From the NCBI GenBank assembly GCA_949358305.1, contig OX442314.1, forward strand, positions 31,481,118 to 31,545,117: a stretch of DNA of 64,000 nucleotides. Reading direction: 5' to 3'. The position numbers were made by a program, and so were the translations under genes. Positions 30,409-41,369 of the stretch are shown here, in pieces. The DNA comes from Strigamia acuminata (Eukaryota > Arthropoda > Chilopoda > Geophilomorpha > Linotaeniidae). The stretch's first letter is position 1. Every line of letters starts with the position of its first letter. The notes under the pieces are model-generated. The model saw only the letters and a program-made list of their open reading frames with translations. It searched no databases and was not told the origin of the DNA.

Positions 30409-31286
30409 CGTGGAGGTCCCACCGAGATAGGTTGCATTTTATTGAAGTGAACTCTGTGATCAAGTGTAAAATTGAAAAAATGAATTTTCTTGATTATTTT
30501 ATATAGATATTATAATTAGAAAATTTCCGATTTTTCTCTATAAATTTACTGTGAAATATCCATTTGTTTTCAAAAAATTCTCATTATCTTTTGGAAATAT
30601 CTGAATTCGAATTTTTGGATTATTTTGAAAAAACTCATTATAATTCCGAATCTCTTACGAAAAATCTATTATGATTTTATTGAGTTTCCCAGAATATTCA
30701 GCTATATTCTGGAAAATTTCGAAACCTTGAATTTTGATCAAAAAACGAATTTGACTAGAAATCCTGCTGACTGAAAAATAAAAAGTTAAAGTATTTTATT
30801 TTGCTGGTTAAAAACTTGACCAAGTTTCTATTGTTCTGTTTTCAATGTTTTTGATTATTATTTTAATCTTTAACAAAGTAAAGAATGTGACAAAGAGAGC
30901 CACTCACGATGCAGCTCGGAGTAGGTCATCCAGATGTGACATTGTTGAGAATTTCGGATTAGAAATTATCAGGAATTTTTCAACATCGCCAATCACAGCA
31001 GACTGTCTTGACAAAGGAGATTTTCCGGAAGCTAGTTTGACAACCAATATTCAGCCACACTTGCTTTTCGACAGTGCGACCATCCAGTTGTGCCTTTGTG
31101 ACCAGTGCCCGTTTGGACCATTCTTGACCACGCAATAGGACAGTTTTTCCGAAGCCACTTCAGTTTCAGCAGCTAAGGTTGTATTTTTTCAAATTATTTC
31201 TTAGTTTAATATTAAGCGTGTTACATTTACGCTAGTTCAGTTAAAATCTTATTTTTTCTTGTTGTACGTGTATTTCTTTGAGTATT
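30409..31286 (+). other. Gypsy 2 leader: primer-binding site and untranslated region
   Basis: The 18-base primer site occupies 30411-30428. The rest of the long AT-rich leader has one short open stretch (30845-31138) that I do not consider coding. Confidence 0.6.
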
Positions 31287-33335
31287 ATGGCCCGTAGACC
31301 TGTAAGAGTTCGTGGAACACGAGGAAATCGTGGAGCACGACGACGTGGTGGTATGTGTGAAACACCAAGAGGAATTGTGGAGTCTGATCTAGAAAGCCAG
31401 GGGGAAGAAAATGTTCCTAGAGACGTTTCCAACCCAGGTAGTTCTCGAACGGATCCACTATCAGTCCCACATGATTTAGAAGTTTACTGTCGCCATTACC
31501 AATTGGAAGTGACGCAGTTTTCCTCTTTGTGTGAAGCTCAACAATACACGGCGAATAATCATCACGAGAGAAATCGTGTAATTACTCCCGATGTAGTTGT
31601 AACCAACGAACAAAGTGTTTCTGTAGATCGAACTGGCCCTCGTTCACCGGACACATATCGCTACCAGCAATTACCTGGATGGCGAATGAATGTTGCTCGT
31701 GACGACAATGGGCAGTTAAATTCTTCACTATCTGTTCAACCTTCGATTCAGTTACCAACTAGTTCTTGGCGATCGAATTCGGCCGAAAGAATGGGAAATT
31801 CCGGACAAAGAAATATTTCTGCGCCAATTTCCCGAAATTTACCAAGTGCGACGGCTGTAAATAATATTTTACCCGCTCCCACTGGGAATTTGAATGATTC
31901 TTTCAGAGTTCCACAGCCTCGAACTAATCTGTCGGTCCAACCAAGGGGGAGAAATGAAAATTATCAAAATTTTCAATCTCACACCCAATCTGATGGAGAT
32001 TTTAGGAATTATAGAAATTCCCGCTCTCAAGGTGGACGAGCTCCGCCGAGAAATCAACGATTTCCCGGAGCTCCTGGTGATCCTCGTGACTCCGATCCTA
32101 ACTCGAGTAGTGACGAATCTCACGCTGGTAGAGGGGGAAATTATAACAATAATTTCCACCGACGAAATAATTCGCGTTCTCCACCGCCACCTGATAGACA
32201 TCAAAATTTTCAAGGAGAGCCAAATCCGCCACCCAGAGACCAAGAAAGTCGGTCTACACCCAATTCGAACTCTGCTTCTAATTTGTCGGACGAAAATGTA
32301 AAACAAATTATTCAGGGTTTAGTTGGTCAAATCCGAAGCCCGAGTAATCCCAGTCAGAATTTTGGAAAAGGAATCGAGATTCCTATTTTTGACGGGAAAC
32401 AGACAGAGGTTGCGCGATTCCTTGAAATCGTCAAAGCTGTCGCACTCGGGAAAGGCATCCCTTTAGACGACATGGTACACACTGCTGTACCTGGACGACT
32501 ATTAGGCCATGCACAACGTTGGTTCCATAAGCAACGCCATACTTTTAACAGTTGGCGAACTTTCGAAGCCTCTTTTCTCGATTGCTTCGATCTCGTTCCA
32601 CTTACAAGAGAAAGGCGACTTCTTAATGTAAAACAACGAGCCGACGAGTCACTTTATAGTTTTCTTCTGCGTTATACGCAAGAACAAGGTGAAGTGCCGC
32701 CAGGTGATAAAACTGGACGTGCGCAATTATTCGACAATTTAACTCAAGAAAGTTTCACGGCGTTATGTACACAAGGAATGTATGGTAACTTTACAGTAGA
32801 TGACATTCTACATTATGTAGGAGCAAATCGCTCTAAGTTTGAAAGTTCTCAACTTGCAGCAAAATTGGAGTACGATAATCGAGAGAATCATCCTACTCCC
32901 AAACTTCACGAAAAATCTAAGATTTTTCCATCTAAAACTTCACTACGTTTAACGCAAACACAAGATGAAGTTGAAAATGAAGACGAGTCGGAAAATGACG
33001 ACTCAACTGACGATGGTTCAATGGAGCGATTATTTGCCGCCCAGTATGAAAAGACTACTGGAAAATGCTTTTTCTGTCACGAGCCTGGACATTTTAAAAG
33101 AGAATGTCCCGCTCTTGCCAAAAAATTAGCAGGGAAATCAGACTCGTTAAATGCAAATAAAAGATTTAACCACTCTGCTCCCAACCCCGAGTTTAAACGA
33201 CCCAAACAAAATTGGGTTACGTCAGAAACTTTAGACTCCAAATTTACTGACTTCCAGAAAAACATGGTTGACCTGTTAATTAAGCATTTACCAGCAGCCA
33301 CTGAGTCAGTCACTCCCGACGAGACAAAAAACTGA
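31287..33335 (+). CDS. Gypsy 2 Gag (682 aa)
   Basis: ATG at 31287 (MARRPVRVRGTRG), stop TGA 33333-33335. An Arg-rich N-terminus, a long Ser/Asn/Pro/Arg-rich linker, a capsid-like helical part around residues 360-530 (for example FDGKQTEVARFLEIV), an acidic stretch, and one zinc knuckle CFFCHEPGHFKREC bind and package RNA. The stop is embedded in a frameshift signal leading to Pol. Confidence 0.85.
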   Translation: MARRPVRVRGTRGNRGARRRGGMCETPRGIVESDLESQGEENVPRDVSNPGSSRTDPLSVPHDLEVYCRHYQLEVTQFSSLCEAQQYTANNHHERNRVITPDVVVTNEQSVSVDRTGPRSPDTYRYQQLPGWRMNVARDDNGQLNSSLSVQPSIQLPTSSWRSNSAERMGNSGQRNISAPISRNLPSATAVNNILPAPTGNLNDSFRVPQPRTNLSVQPRGRNENYQNFQSHTQSDGDFRNYRNSRSQGGRAPPRNQRFPGAPGDPRDSDPNSSSDESHAGRGGNYNNNFHRRNNSRSPPPPDRHQNFQGEPNPPPRDQESRSTPNSNSASNLSDENVKQIIQGLVGQIRSPSNPSQNFGKGIEIPIFDGKQTEVARFLEIVKAVALGKGIPLDDMVHTAVPGRLLGHAQRWFHKQRHTFNSWRTFEASFLDCFDLVPLTRERRLLNVKQRADESLYSFLLRYTQEQGEVPPGDKTGRAQLFDNLTQESFTALCTQGMYGNFTVDDILHYVGANRSKFESSQLAAKLEYDNRENHPTPKLHEKSKIFPSKTSLRLTQTQDEVENEDESENDDSTDDGSMERLFAAQYEKTTGKCFFCHEPGHFKRECPALAKKLAGKSDSLNANKRFNHSAPNPEFKRPKQNWVTSETLDSKFTDFQKNMVDLLIKHLPAATESVTPDETKN

Positions 33336-33366
33336 TTCAGGGGGTTGTTCAAGTTGCCCAACCCCC
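33326..33366 (+). promoter_or_regulatory. Programmed -1 ribosomal frameshift signal between Gag and Pol
   Basis: The slippery heptamer A AAA AAC (33326-33332, in Gag phase) ends immediately before the Gag TGA. After a 7-nt spacer comes a perfect 8-bp stem, GGGGGTTG (33340-33347) with CAACCCCC (33359-33366), with an 11-nt loop. The -1 frame is open from the slip site straight into Pol. Confidence 0.8.
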
Positions 33367-36300
33367 GCTTAAAGAATTGTTTCCTCTCTCGGAATTGTCA
33401 AATGATTTATTTTCACGAAAAGATGAATTTAAATTAAGACATAAGCCTAGTCATCTCACAGTACCTTATGTCGATGATTCGAAGAATAAACCACCATCGT
33501 TGGTCATTTCTTACGAAGCAGTACCTGTCTGTCGAAAGACTAGCAGCTCTACTGGCGGTGTCGATGAAAATTTAAAAGTCATGACAGACCAACTAGAAAA
33601 TTTGAGTATTTTCAGTGGAAGCTGGAATGCACCGAAAAAACCGCTTGTACCCAAAGTTTTCAAGTTAAGGAAAATTCTTAAACTTGAAAAATGGAACAAG
33701 AAAGAACGAAAAGTATTTCTTGGCAAACTTTGCAATAGCAAATTAATTAATGGTGGCAAAGATGATCCGCGTATGAATGTCCAAATTGGAGGTTTGGATT
33801 ACAACGCACTAATGGACTCTGGAGCCACCCAATGTTTTATTGGAGTACAACTCCTTTCAAACACAGAAATTCCGGTGGAATTCATACAAGAATGTCCCCG
33901 CGGAATGCGTGTCTGCGCAGTCGGAATAGATCACCGACCTATCGGTCAAGTTTGTCTTTGTGTCAAATGGGCCGATAAAAAGAGAGTTACACCTATGACC
34001 TTCATAATTCTACACAAGAATGTATGTGGATTGATTTTAGGCCACAACTTTATGCGCAGAACCGGAGTCAACCTAAATCCAAAACGAGCAGTGTTCACCT
34101 GTGATGACATGCCCGGATGGACAGCCCCGTACGAGACCACTGAACTTAACTGTTGCTTAGCAAGCATTAAGACTTTGGGTCTCCAAGGTGAAGGAACTCC
34201 CACTTCACCGGACTGGGCAGAAAAACTCGTCGAAGGCTGCAACAGCTCGGAGGAAGAAAAACAGTTACTCGTAAACGTTCTTTTGCAATTAAAAAACGTA
34301 TTTCGAGATCAATTGGGCTGCACGAAGGTTGCCAAGCACAGCATCAAGTTTAAACCTGGTGCTACTTGGAAACACCAGCCGTATAGAATGTACAATCCGG
34401 CCAAGAAGGCGATTATGACGGAATTGGTCGAGGAGTTAGAGGCCGATGGGTTAATCGAACCTGCCACTGGCCCTTATATAAGTCACCCCGTCATAGTGGC
34501 TAAACCCGGCGGGAAGTATCGATTATGTATCGACTACCGCTGGTTGAATGCGATCACAGAAGTTGATGCAATTCAAATGCCAAGTATTGACCTATTAATT
34601 CACCATACTAATCAGGCCAAGTACTTTACATCCATTGATTTAACTAAAGGTTATCATCAAATGGAAATGGAGGAGGAGGATAAGAGCAAAACTGCTTTTT
34701 ACACCCCAAAAGGCAAATTTCAATTCAAGAGATTGCCATTTGGTCTTTGTAATGCACCTAGTTCTTTTCAACACCTCATGACTACCGTATTGGGTGACTC
34801 TCTATATAAACATGCTCTAGTTTATTTAGACGATATAATTATTTTTTCCGACACATGGGAAAATCATTTATTACATATTAAAGACGTACTTGAGAAGTTG
34901 GATGCCGCGAATCTAACTATCAATAAAGACAAGTCAAAATTTGGTCGAACATCATTACGATTTTTAGGCCATTTAATTTCGGAGGGATCTCTTCTTCCAG
35001 ACCCTGACAAAGTCTCGGCTGTAAGGAATTTTCCCAAACCGACTTGTTCTAAAGACATTCAAAGATTTGTAGGACTTGCGAATTTTTTCCGAAAATTCAT
35101 TCCTAACATCGCAAATATTGCTCGTCCATTGACCAATATTATGCATGATCAAGCAAAGTTTGTGTGGGATGATCCACAAACAACTGCATTCGAAACTATC
35201 AAAGATATTTTGTGTGACAAGGACCAAGCCCTTCTCCACATGCCAGATATGAATAAGCCTTTTGTCATTTTGACAGATGCTTCTCATTCAGGCTTAGGTG
35301 CAGTACTCTGTCAAGACGTAGAATTATTCTGTGAAAAGAAACAGAAATTAATAATGGTCCCGAAAGCAGTCGCGTACGCCAGTCGAGTGTTACACGGGGC
35401 CGAAGTAAGGTATTCTACGCCGGAATTGGAGTGTTTGGCTGTTGTATGGGCAATCGAAAGATTTCGCCCATATATTGAATACACGACTTTCACTCTCGAG
35501 TCCGATGCTAAGGCCCTTAGCTGGTTGATGAGCACGCCGGAACCATCGGGAAGGTTTGGTCGTTGGGCCGTCAAAATACAATGTGGCGCGTTTAAAATTA
35601 TTTTTAGACGCGGTGCAATGAACCAAGTAGCGGACGCATTATCACGCGCTCCACTGTCTGCACTAGACACTCCGGATTATGATTATATCGAACCAGAGGA
35701 GATCACCCATTTCTATCCAACTTGGAATGGAAACAGGTGTGCATCTTTACAAGTGACGGAAACTGAGCGCAAACATTTTCTTACAAATGTTGGCCTTAGT
35801 TTAGATTTTTTCTCAGAATCATATAATCCAATTAGATTTCATGATTCTGGAGAAAAGGGGGAGGAAGAAGGATGTACGAGAGAAAATTGCAGACATATAG
35901 ATGTCCACAATTGTAATCACGAAAATGTACACACTGCGCTAACAGATATCCTAAAAGTAGTTCCGCCGACGCAAGACGAAATTATCGAAGCGCAGCTTAA
36001 AGATCCAGCATGTAGTAAAATCCTTGTTTACCTAAAAGGAGACGAAAAATTAAAAAATCGTATCACGGATAAACATTGGTTAAATGCGATTCGTGGCTAC
36101 ACTCTCGACGAACCGGAAGAAAATAAAGGTGTTATGCTAATTTATTTTGCTCCGACCGATGAGGAAGAGTTAAACGACTCCGGCAACGGGTTTAAGGCGG
36201 TAATTCCACGCTCTCTCGTGAGACGTGCATTATTCGCATGCCATGGCCACCCACTTACAGGACATGCCGGCATGAGCAAAACCCTAGATAGAGCAAAACA

Positions 36301-37255
36301 GATGTATTTCTGGCCTAGAATGAGCAAAGACACTCGAAACTACGTTCGCAGTTGCACTCATTGCCAACAATACAAACCTAGTCAACACCAAAAGCATCGG
36401 GCAAGCTATACACCCCACAACATGACCAACCCGTGGGAGACAGTAAGCATTGACCTGATGGGACCAAAACCAGCCGGTCGTTCACAATTAAAATGGATTT
36501 TAGTAATCATTGATAATTGTACAAAATGGATTGAAGTCTTCCCACTAGCGACTGCATCAAGTGAATGCATCGTTAATAAAATGAGCGAAGTTTTCCACCG
36601 TTGGGGATATCCAAAAAAGATAATCTCCGACAACGGCAAACAATTCGTGTCGACAATATTTAATGATTTCTGTCGAAAGAATCACGTAGATATTGCTCAC
36701 ATTAGCCCATATCATGCTGCCGCTAATATTACAGAGCGGGCTAACAGGACTTTAAAAATGATGTTAGCTTTATACTCGGACATTCACTCCCACTGGCCAA
36801 AATATTTAAATTCTTTTGCCTTTGCGATGCGCACCGCTAAGTCCGAGGCAACAAATTGTTCTCCGATGATTCTTAATACGGGAAGAATCGTTCCTTTGCC
36901 ATTTGACCCGCGTATTACTAAACACGCCATCAAATTCGACAAAGAGAATCCCGAAGCTTATGTCTATAGTATTTTAGACGTAATTAGACGTGCACACAGC
37001 GAAATGCATCGGAAAATTCAATCGAATTACGAAAAGCATGATCGACTACATAAAGACAAATATTATATTTGTCAATTTGCCAAAGGAGATCTCGTGTGGA
37101 AAGCCACACATATTTTATCAAATAAAGATAAAGGGATTTCGGCAGGATTCGCTGAGAAACGTGATGGACCTTGGGAAATTACGGCTGTTCTCGGCGGAGG
37201 TTCCTACACACTACGTAAGCCATCACTTGGTTTTTTCCGAGCCAACCAGCGCTAA
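33332..37255 (+). CDS. Gypsy 2 Pol: protease, RT, RNase H, integrase
   Basis: Open in the -1 frame from the slip site to TAA at 37253. Protease NALMDSGATQCFIG, RT with LVYLDDIIIFS, RNase H with ILTDASHSGLGAVL, integrase zinc finger HGHPLTGHAG..CTHC and core motifs SIDLMGP, IISDNGKQF and NITERANRT. No internal stop, and all catalytic residues looked for are present. It is made as a Gag-Pol fusion through the frameshift. Confidence 0.9.
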   Translation: MIQGVVQVAQPPLKELFPLSELSNDLFSRKDEFKLRHKPSHLTVPYVDDSKNKPPSLVISYEAVPVCRKTSSSTGGVDENLKVMTDQLENLSIFSGSWNAPKKPLVPKVFKLRKILKLEKWNKKERKVFLGKLCNSKLINGGKDDPRMNVQIGGLDYNALMDSGATQCFIGVQLLSNTEIPVEFIQECPRGMRVCAVGIDHRPIGQVCLCVKWADKKRVTPMTFIILHKNVCGLILGHNFMRRTGVNLNPKRAVFTCDDMPGWTAPYETTELNCCLASIKTLGLQGEGTPTSPDWAEKLVEGCNSSEEEKQLLVNVLLQLKNVFRDQLGCTKVAKHSIKFKPGATWKHQPYRMYNPAKKAIMTELVEELEADGLIEPATGPYISHPVIVAKPGGKYRLCIDYRWLNAITEVDAIQMPSIDLLIHHTNQAKYFTSIDLTKGYHQMEMEEEDKSKTAFYTPKGKFQFKRLPFGLCNAPSSFQHLMTTVLGDSLYKHALVYLDDIIIFSDTWENHLLHIKDVLEKLDAANLTINKDKSKFGRTSLRFLGHLISEGSLLPDPDKVSAVRNFPKPTCSKDIQRFVGLANFFRKFIPNIANIARPLTNIMHDQAKFVWDDPQTTAFETIKDILCDKDQALLHMPDMNKPFVILTDASHSGLGAVLCQDVELFCEKKQKLIMVPKAVAYASRVLHGAEVRYSTPELECLAVVWAIERFRPYIEYTTFTLESDAKALSWLMSTPEPSGRFGRWAVKIQCGAFKIIFRRGAMNQVADALSRAPLSALDTPDYDYIEPEEITHFYPTWNGNRCASLQVTETERKHFLTNVGLSLDFFSESYNPIRFHDSGEKGEEEGCTRENCRHIDVHNCNHENVHTALTDILKVVPPTQDEIIEAQLKDPACSKILVYLKGDEKLKNRITDKHWLNAIRGYTLDEPEENKGVMLIYFAPTDEEELNDSGNGFKAVIPRSLVRRALFACHGHPLTGHAGMSKTLDRAKQMYFWPRMSKDTRNYVRSCTHCQQYKPSQHQKHRASYTPHNMTNPWETVSIDLMGPKPAGRSQLKWILVIIDNCTKWIEVFPLATASSECIVNKMSEVFHRWGYPKKIISDNGKQFVSTIFNDFCRKNHVDIAHISPYHAAANITERANRTLKMMLALYSDIHSHWPKYLNSFAFAMRTAKSEATNCSPMILNTGRIVPLPFDPRITKHAIKFDKENPEAYVYSILDVIRRAHSEMHRKIQSNYEKHDRLHKDKYYICQFAKGDLVWKATHILSNKDKGISAGFAEKRDGPWEITAVLGGGSYTLRKPSLGFFRANQR

Positions 37256-37457
37256 CACCATTCCGTTAGGAGGGCCTGATCCCCTAGAAGTATTCACCGA
37301 GGAACAACACAGAATGCTCCTGAACCCACTGGCCCATGACGTTGAGCCGGATGTAGTACCGGAATTGGTAGCTATTCAACTTAATTCTCCACCCGCAGCC
37401 ATCTCGGAAGTTGTTACATCCATGGAAGGATTTATTGAGGATGAAGAGTTGGACTAG
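37256..37457 (+). other. Acidic open frame after Gypsy 2 Pol
   Basis: The +1 frame relative to Pol, open from about 36990, extends 202 bases past the Pol stop with an acidic sequence (PDPLEVFTEEQHRMLLNPLA.. EGFIEDEELD) and ends at 37457. A shift within Pol's last codons would add it as a C-terminal tail. Alternatively it is a small separate product. Not recognised. Confidence 0.4.
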
Positions 37458-38114
37458 AAAAGCGTCAACGATGTCGGGATCCGTTACTTTCCCGATATTT
37501 TCCCCTTTTAGGCAAGACCAGAAGTAACGAGTCCATTTTCTCCATCTCCATTTCTTGACCCGAGATGAAACAAAGATTTAGTCAGGTTCAGGTGTATTTT
37601 ATGCCATTTTTTGTGAATAATTCAAAGATCTTTAATATTTAAATTAACAATTCTGTTAAAGTTTGATTACGAGTCAATGTGAGTTTGTTTATATGAATAC
37701 TAATTTTAATACTTGAATTTTAACGTGTAAAGTGTTATTTTGCAAATCATTATATTTCCAGTGAGAAGTTAGGTTTGTGAAAATAATTGTTAAATTTTAT
37801 TAATCATTTGTTTGATACAAGAGTTTGATGTTAGTTTAAGTTATCGCCTTTTCTTGATGCAGTTGTAAGTCCACCTGTAAAGAGAGATGGAAGTTATTAT
37901 TGATAATTAGAAGTTTTATAACCCTAATAAATATTTTTTGAAGCATTTGATTAAGAAATACTCTTTATTTATACTATTAAGATATAAAATAAAGGTTTTT
38001 ACTTACCAAGGATTACAGCCCCAGTTCCATAGATGACAGTGTGGTCTTGATCCTCAAGATATTCGGAATAAATAGTATGTTAATACAGGTATTAACATAT
38101 ATTTAAGGGGGACT
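37458..38114 (+). other. Gypsy 2 untranslated 3' region and polypurine tract
   Basis: AT-rich, no ORF of note, no envelope gene. Ends with the purine tract AAGGGGGACT next to the 3' LTR. Confidence 0.65.
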
Positions 38115-39703
38115 TGTGACGGTTACACTGTCATACACTTTGTTAGTTAGGACGTTTATTTTGTCAATAGATGGCGCTGATACGTTTTAGCGGCAATTTC
38201 AAATTTCGACAATTTTTGAGTGAATAAAATATAAATTACTATTTATATTTTATTCCACTGCGACTTTAGACACTTTTAAATACTTTTGGATGTTTAAATG
38301 CTAGTTGATTTATTTGTCACATAATTCTATTGAATTATGTGCAAACTTTACACCTGGTGAAGTCACCCTTCATCACCCACTGTGAGTTGGACTCCTTTTG
38401 GATTATAGTCAAAGGGACTTAATCCAAAATGTGTCCTGCGTATCCAGTTCCTGTTTGGACCTAGTAGAAGACTATGTCCTGAGTATCCACTTCCTATGAC
38501 CTAGGATTGGATGGATTTGACTGCCCAGTGATCCCATTGGATCACTGAACAGCTATTCTCCTCACCGAGTATATATCCCCCTGCAAAACGGATATAGCTC
38601 GCTCTTGTTCTGTTTTTGTTTGATACTGATATTACTTGAGCACATATTATACTTCTCTGCGTTCCGACAATCCGTTGTAGAAATACTTTGTATTTAGTGT
38701 AAGTATCTAGAGTGGGTAGAAGACTCACAGACACACTGCCCGCCTCTTCATGCCAACATTCCGTTGTAGAAATGTAGTAACTAGAGTGGAGAGATTCACA
38801 GACACATTTAAGTGTAGTATCTAGAGTGGGATACAACCCACAGACGCACTCCCTCCAGCTTCATGCCAACATTCCGTTGTAGAATGCAGAATCTAGAGTG
38901 GAGTAAAATTCACAGACGCATTGGTAATGTAGAATCTAGAGTGGAGTATTTATATTTCACAGACGCATTATCAGAGTGATCGACGCGGAGTAATTTCCCG
39001 GTTACTCTCCCGCCAGCCAGGACCGAGTGGAGTAATTTCCCGGCGATGGATAACCTTTCCTGCGAGATATTTCGATTCAATTCGTTATTGGTTTGGCGGA
39101 ACATTTAAGTCTAACTTAGATGTTGATTGCACTCGGGGCAAAAAATAGCTCGGCGCTATTTTAATATATTTTGCTTATTTTCACAGTTTAAGTTAAGTTT
39201 GTGACTCTAAAATATCATGATTAATTCCATAGAATTAATATGACTATTTATTCTCACATTGTTACATCTCGCGGTAATTATTGATTACAACAATTATCTG
39301 CGATGCGATGTGTGTGACGATACAGAAAAGTCAACCGCACCTCTCGGATATAACCCACCCAGCCTAACCATTTACACGCCTTTTAGAACCAAACCCCGGA
39401 CCATTTAGAAGCCAAAGCCATTCATAGATGACATCTTTTACGTCACAGCAATAAGACCGTTACAAATTCTTATTGCATGACTGAAGCCTTCAAATGATAT
39501 TATTTCAGGGCTTTTGCCAAATAACTGTATAGTTTAACTTCTCGTCATTTTAGCCACTTGTAGGCATAGTATTTATATAAGGTTCAAACCGGAATAAATG
39601 TTATATGTTTTGAGAAAACATCAGGTTTGCATATTTTACATTTTCACACGGATAGTTCACACTTTAGTTTAGCAATTGCTATCTCCAGAAGGTAATCGTC
39701 ACA
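38115..39703 (+). repeat. 3' LTR of Gypsy 2
   Basis: Same 1,589 bp as the 5' LTR with no difference noticed, followed by the second CAGT. Confidence 0.9.
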
Positions 39704-39707
39704 CAGT

Positions 39708-40084
39708 TTTCAGTGTTTGCGAATACAAGTGATTTTTAGCTGCTTGACTCAAGTAACTCTCTTCAGTTGAAGTAAAATGTTGTACTGGTTTATTTTCGTT
39801 GAAAAACGATGTTAAATACATGAGATAATTAGTTCTTGGAAACAAGAACAAAACACACAAAATAATTAGTTTTCGGAAAATGAGAACAAAAAGTCAAAAA
39901 GGTCACAGACCCAAAACAATATAAAAACGTCACCACATCTGGTGAAAATTAGAAACAACAAAGACTCGGGTTTTCCCTTTAAAAATTCACAGAAGGCAAT
40001 TAAAACAGATTACTATAAAAACCCAAATATTCCCAACACCAATTTAATATAAAATTGAAATACACTAAAACCCTAGTTTTTACA
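39708..40084 (-). repeat. Second part of the split BEL/Pao 3' LTR
   Basis: Continues the LTR interrupted at 28819. Matches 45574-45950 with two differences seen (TTTTCGG for TTCTCGG; ACTATAA for ACAATAA). Confidence 0.88.
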
Positions 40085-40190
40085 CTGGGGGCGGGGGGGG
40101 GGGGTCGCTAACACCTGCGACGACATCCTCGTGCGCTTCCAAAAGGCACAATCTTTGTATGGGACGCCTCAACATCTTCCCCGTGGCGAG
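40085..40190 (-). other. BEL/Pao 3' end with a G-run on the plus strand
   Basis: Next to the 3' LTR the plus strand reads five G, one C, then twelve G. On the element's sense strand this is a C-run, so the expected polypurine tract is not seen in the usual place and strand. Confidence 0.5.
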
Positions 40191-41369
40191 TCAGACCTCA
40201 CATGACCTTACTTTCCCATCCCGCCCAGGAAAAACAAGAGTTACTAATCCCATTGCCCAGGTAGAACGAGGTTGATTCTCGTCTTGTATCAAAATTACAT
40301 CTCCCTTTTTTAACTCTCGCCGTTCTCGAGCAATTTTGAATACTCTCAACTCGGTCAAATACTCTCTCCTCCACCTCCCCCAAATATGTCTTATCAACTT
40401 TTCCCTCAATTTCCATCTCTTCAACAGTTCGGCAGAATGTGATGTCAACTGTTTTGTATCAATTTGAAAAGCATCTGGGAGGGTTATTTGACGTTTGCCT
40501 GCCAAAAAATGAGAGGGGGTCAAGGGTTCACACTCACTAGAGTCAGCATAGACATAGGTGATGGGCCGTGAATTGATCATGGCCTCTACTTCGCACAGGA
40601 CGGTGGTCAACTCCTCAAAGGTGAGAACACGTTTCCCCAAAACCTTCTTTAAACAAGTTTTGACAGACCGAACCATTCGTTCCCAAAACCCACCCCACCA
40701 GGCGGCCCTTTCAACAATGAATCTCCATTCCACCCCATTCTTAGCCAAATACCCACTTAATTCTTCTTTGCGAATACCATTAATTAAGGTTCTCAATTCT
40801 GCATCCGCTCTTTTAAAAGTTTTAGCATTATCCGAATAGATCACGCTCGGAATGCCTCGTCGTGAGAAAAATCGTCGCAATGCCAATACAAAGTCTTCTG
40901 TATTCATCGTGGTTGTTAACTCCAAATGTAGAGCGCGGGTAACAGCACACGTGAATAGCACAATATAGCTCTTTTGCCCTGATCGCTGATAAAGTGACCC
41001 AGCAAAGTCGACACCTGTGACTTGGAAAGGATCCGCTTTCTTGACTCGATCCGACGGCAACGGCGCCTCTATTTGTTGCATAAGTCGACTCTGAACTCGT
41101 CTACAAACAAAACAGTTATTTATTATACGCTTGACAACGCTTCTGGAGTGTGGGAACCAATAACGACATCTTATTTCAGCCAACGTGTCGCTCAGCCCTC
41201 CGTGAAACACGCGTTCGTGTGCACTCCTAACAATGAGTCCTATTAGATGATTTTTGTCATGTAACACCCACGGTCCTTTGGTTCCTGGATTCACCTCACT
41301 CCATTTAATTCTTGGTCTCACATGTAACAGTTCGTGTTCATCAAACGCACAACTCAGTTGTCCTATCAC
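40191..41369 (-). CDS. BEL/Pao integrase segment
   Basis: Open frame of 392 codons with a zinc finger (HERVFHGG..CFVC), and the core VTGVDFAGSL, VIYSDNAKTF and WWGGFWERM motifs typical of BEL/Pao. It is offset from the RT frame by an indel near 41.37 kb. Confidence 0.82.
   Translation of the reverse strand: MIGQLSCAFDEHELLHVRPRIKWSEVNPGTKGPWVLHDKNHLIGLIVRSAHERVFHGGLSDTLAEIRCRYWFPHSRSVVKRIINNCFVCRRVQSRLMQQIEAPLPSDRVKKADPFQVTGVDFAGSLYQRSGQKSYIVLFTCAVTRALHLELTTTMNTEDFVLALRRFFSRRGIPSVIYSDNAKTFKRADAELRTLINGIRKEELSGYLAKNGVEWRFIVERAAWWGGFWERMVRSVKTCLKKVLGKRVLTFEELTTVLCEVEAMINSRPITYVYADSSECEPLTPSHFLAGKRQITLPDAFQIDTKQLTSHSAELLKRWKLREKLIRHIWGRWRREYLTELRVFKIARERRELKKGDVILIQDENQPRSTWAMGLVTLVFPGRDGKVRSCEV

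Larger units (their letters stand above)
28820..39703 (+). mobile_element. Ty3/Gypsy LTR retrotransposon 2 (10,884 bp, plus strand)
   Basis: Long LTRs of 1,589 bp at 28820-30408 and 38115-39703 with no difference noticed. Target duplication CAGT (28816-28819, 39704-39707) inside the BEL LTR. Primer-binding site at 30411 (TGGAGGTCCCACCGAGAT), tRNA not identified. Purine tract AAGGGGGACT at 38105-38114. Gag and Pol are both open, joined by a -1 frameshift signal. Intact ORFs and near-identical LTRs suggest a young, possibly active copy. Confidence 0.93.

Noticed and set aside
30845-31138. Accessory ORF in the Gypsy 2 leader
   Set aside because: It is short, lies in a non-coding leader and has no motif or support.
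33377-37255. Endogenous retrovirus with envelope (Gypsy 2)
   Set aside because: No third ORF with signal peptide, fusion peptide or membrane anchor between Pol and the 3' LTR; only a short acidic frame.
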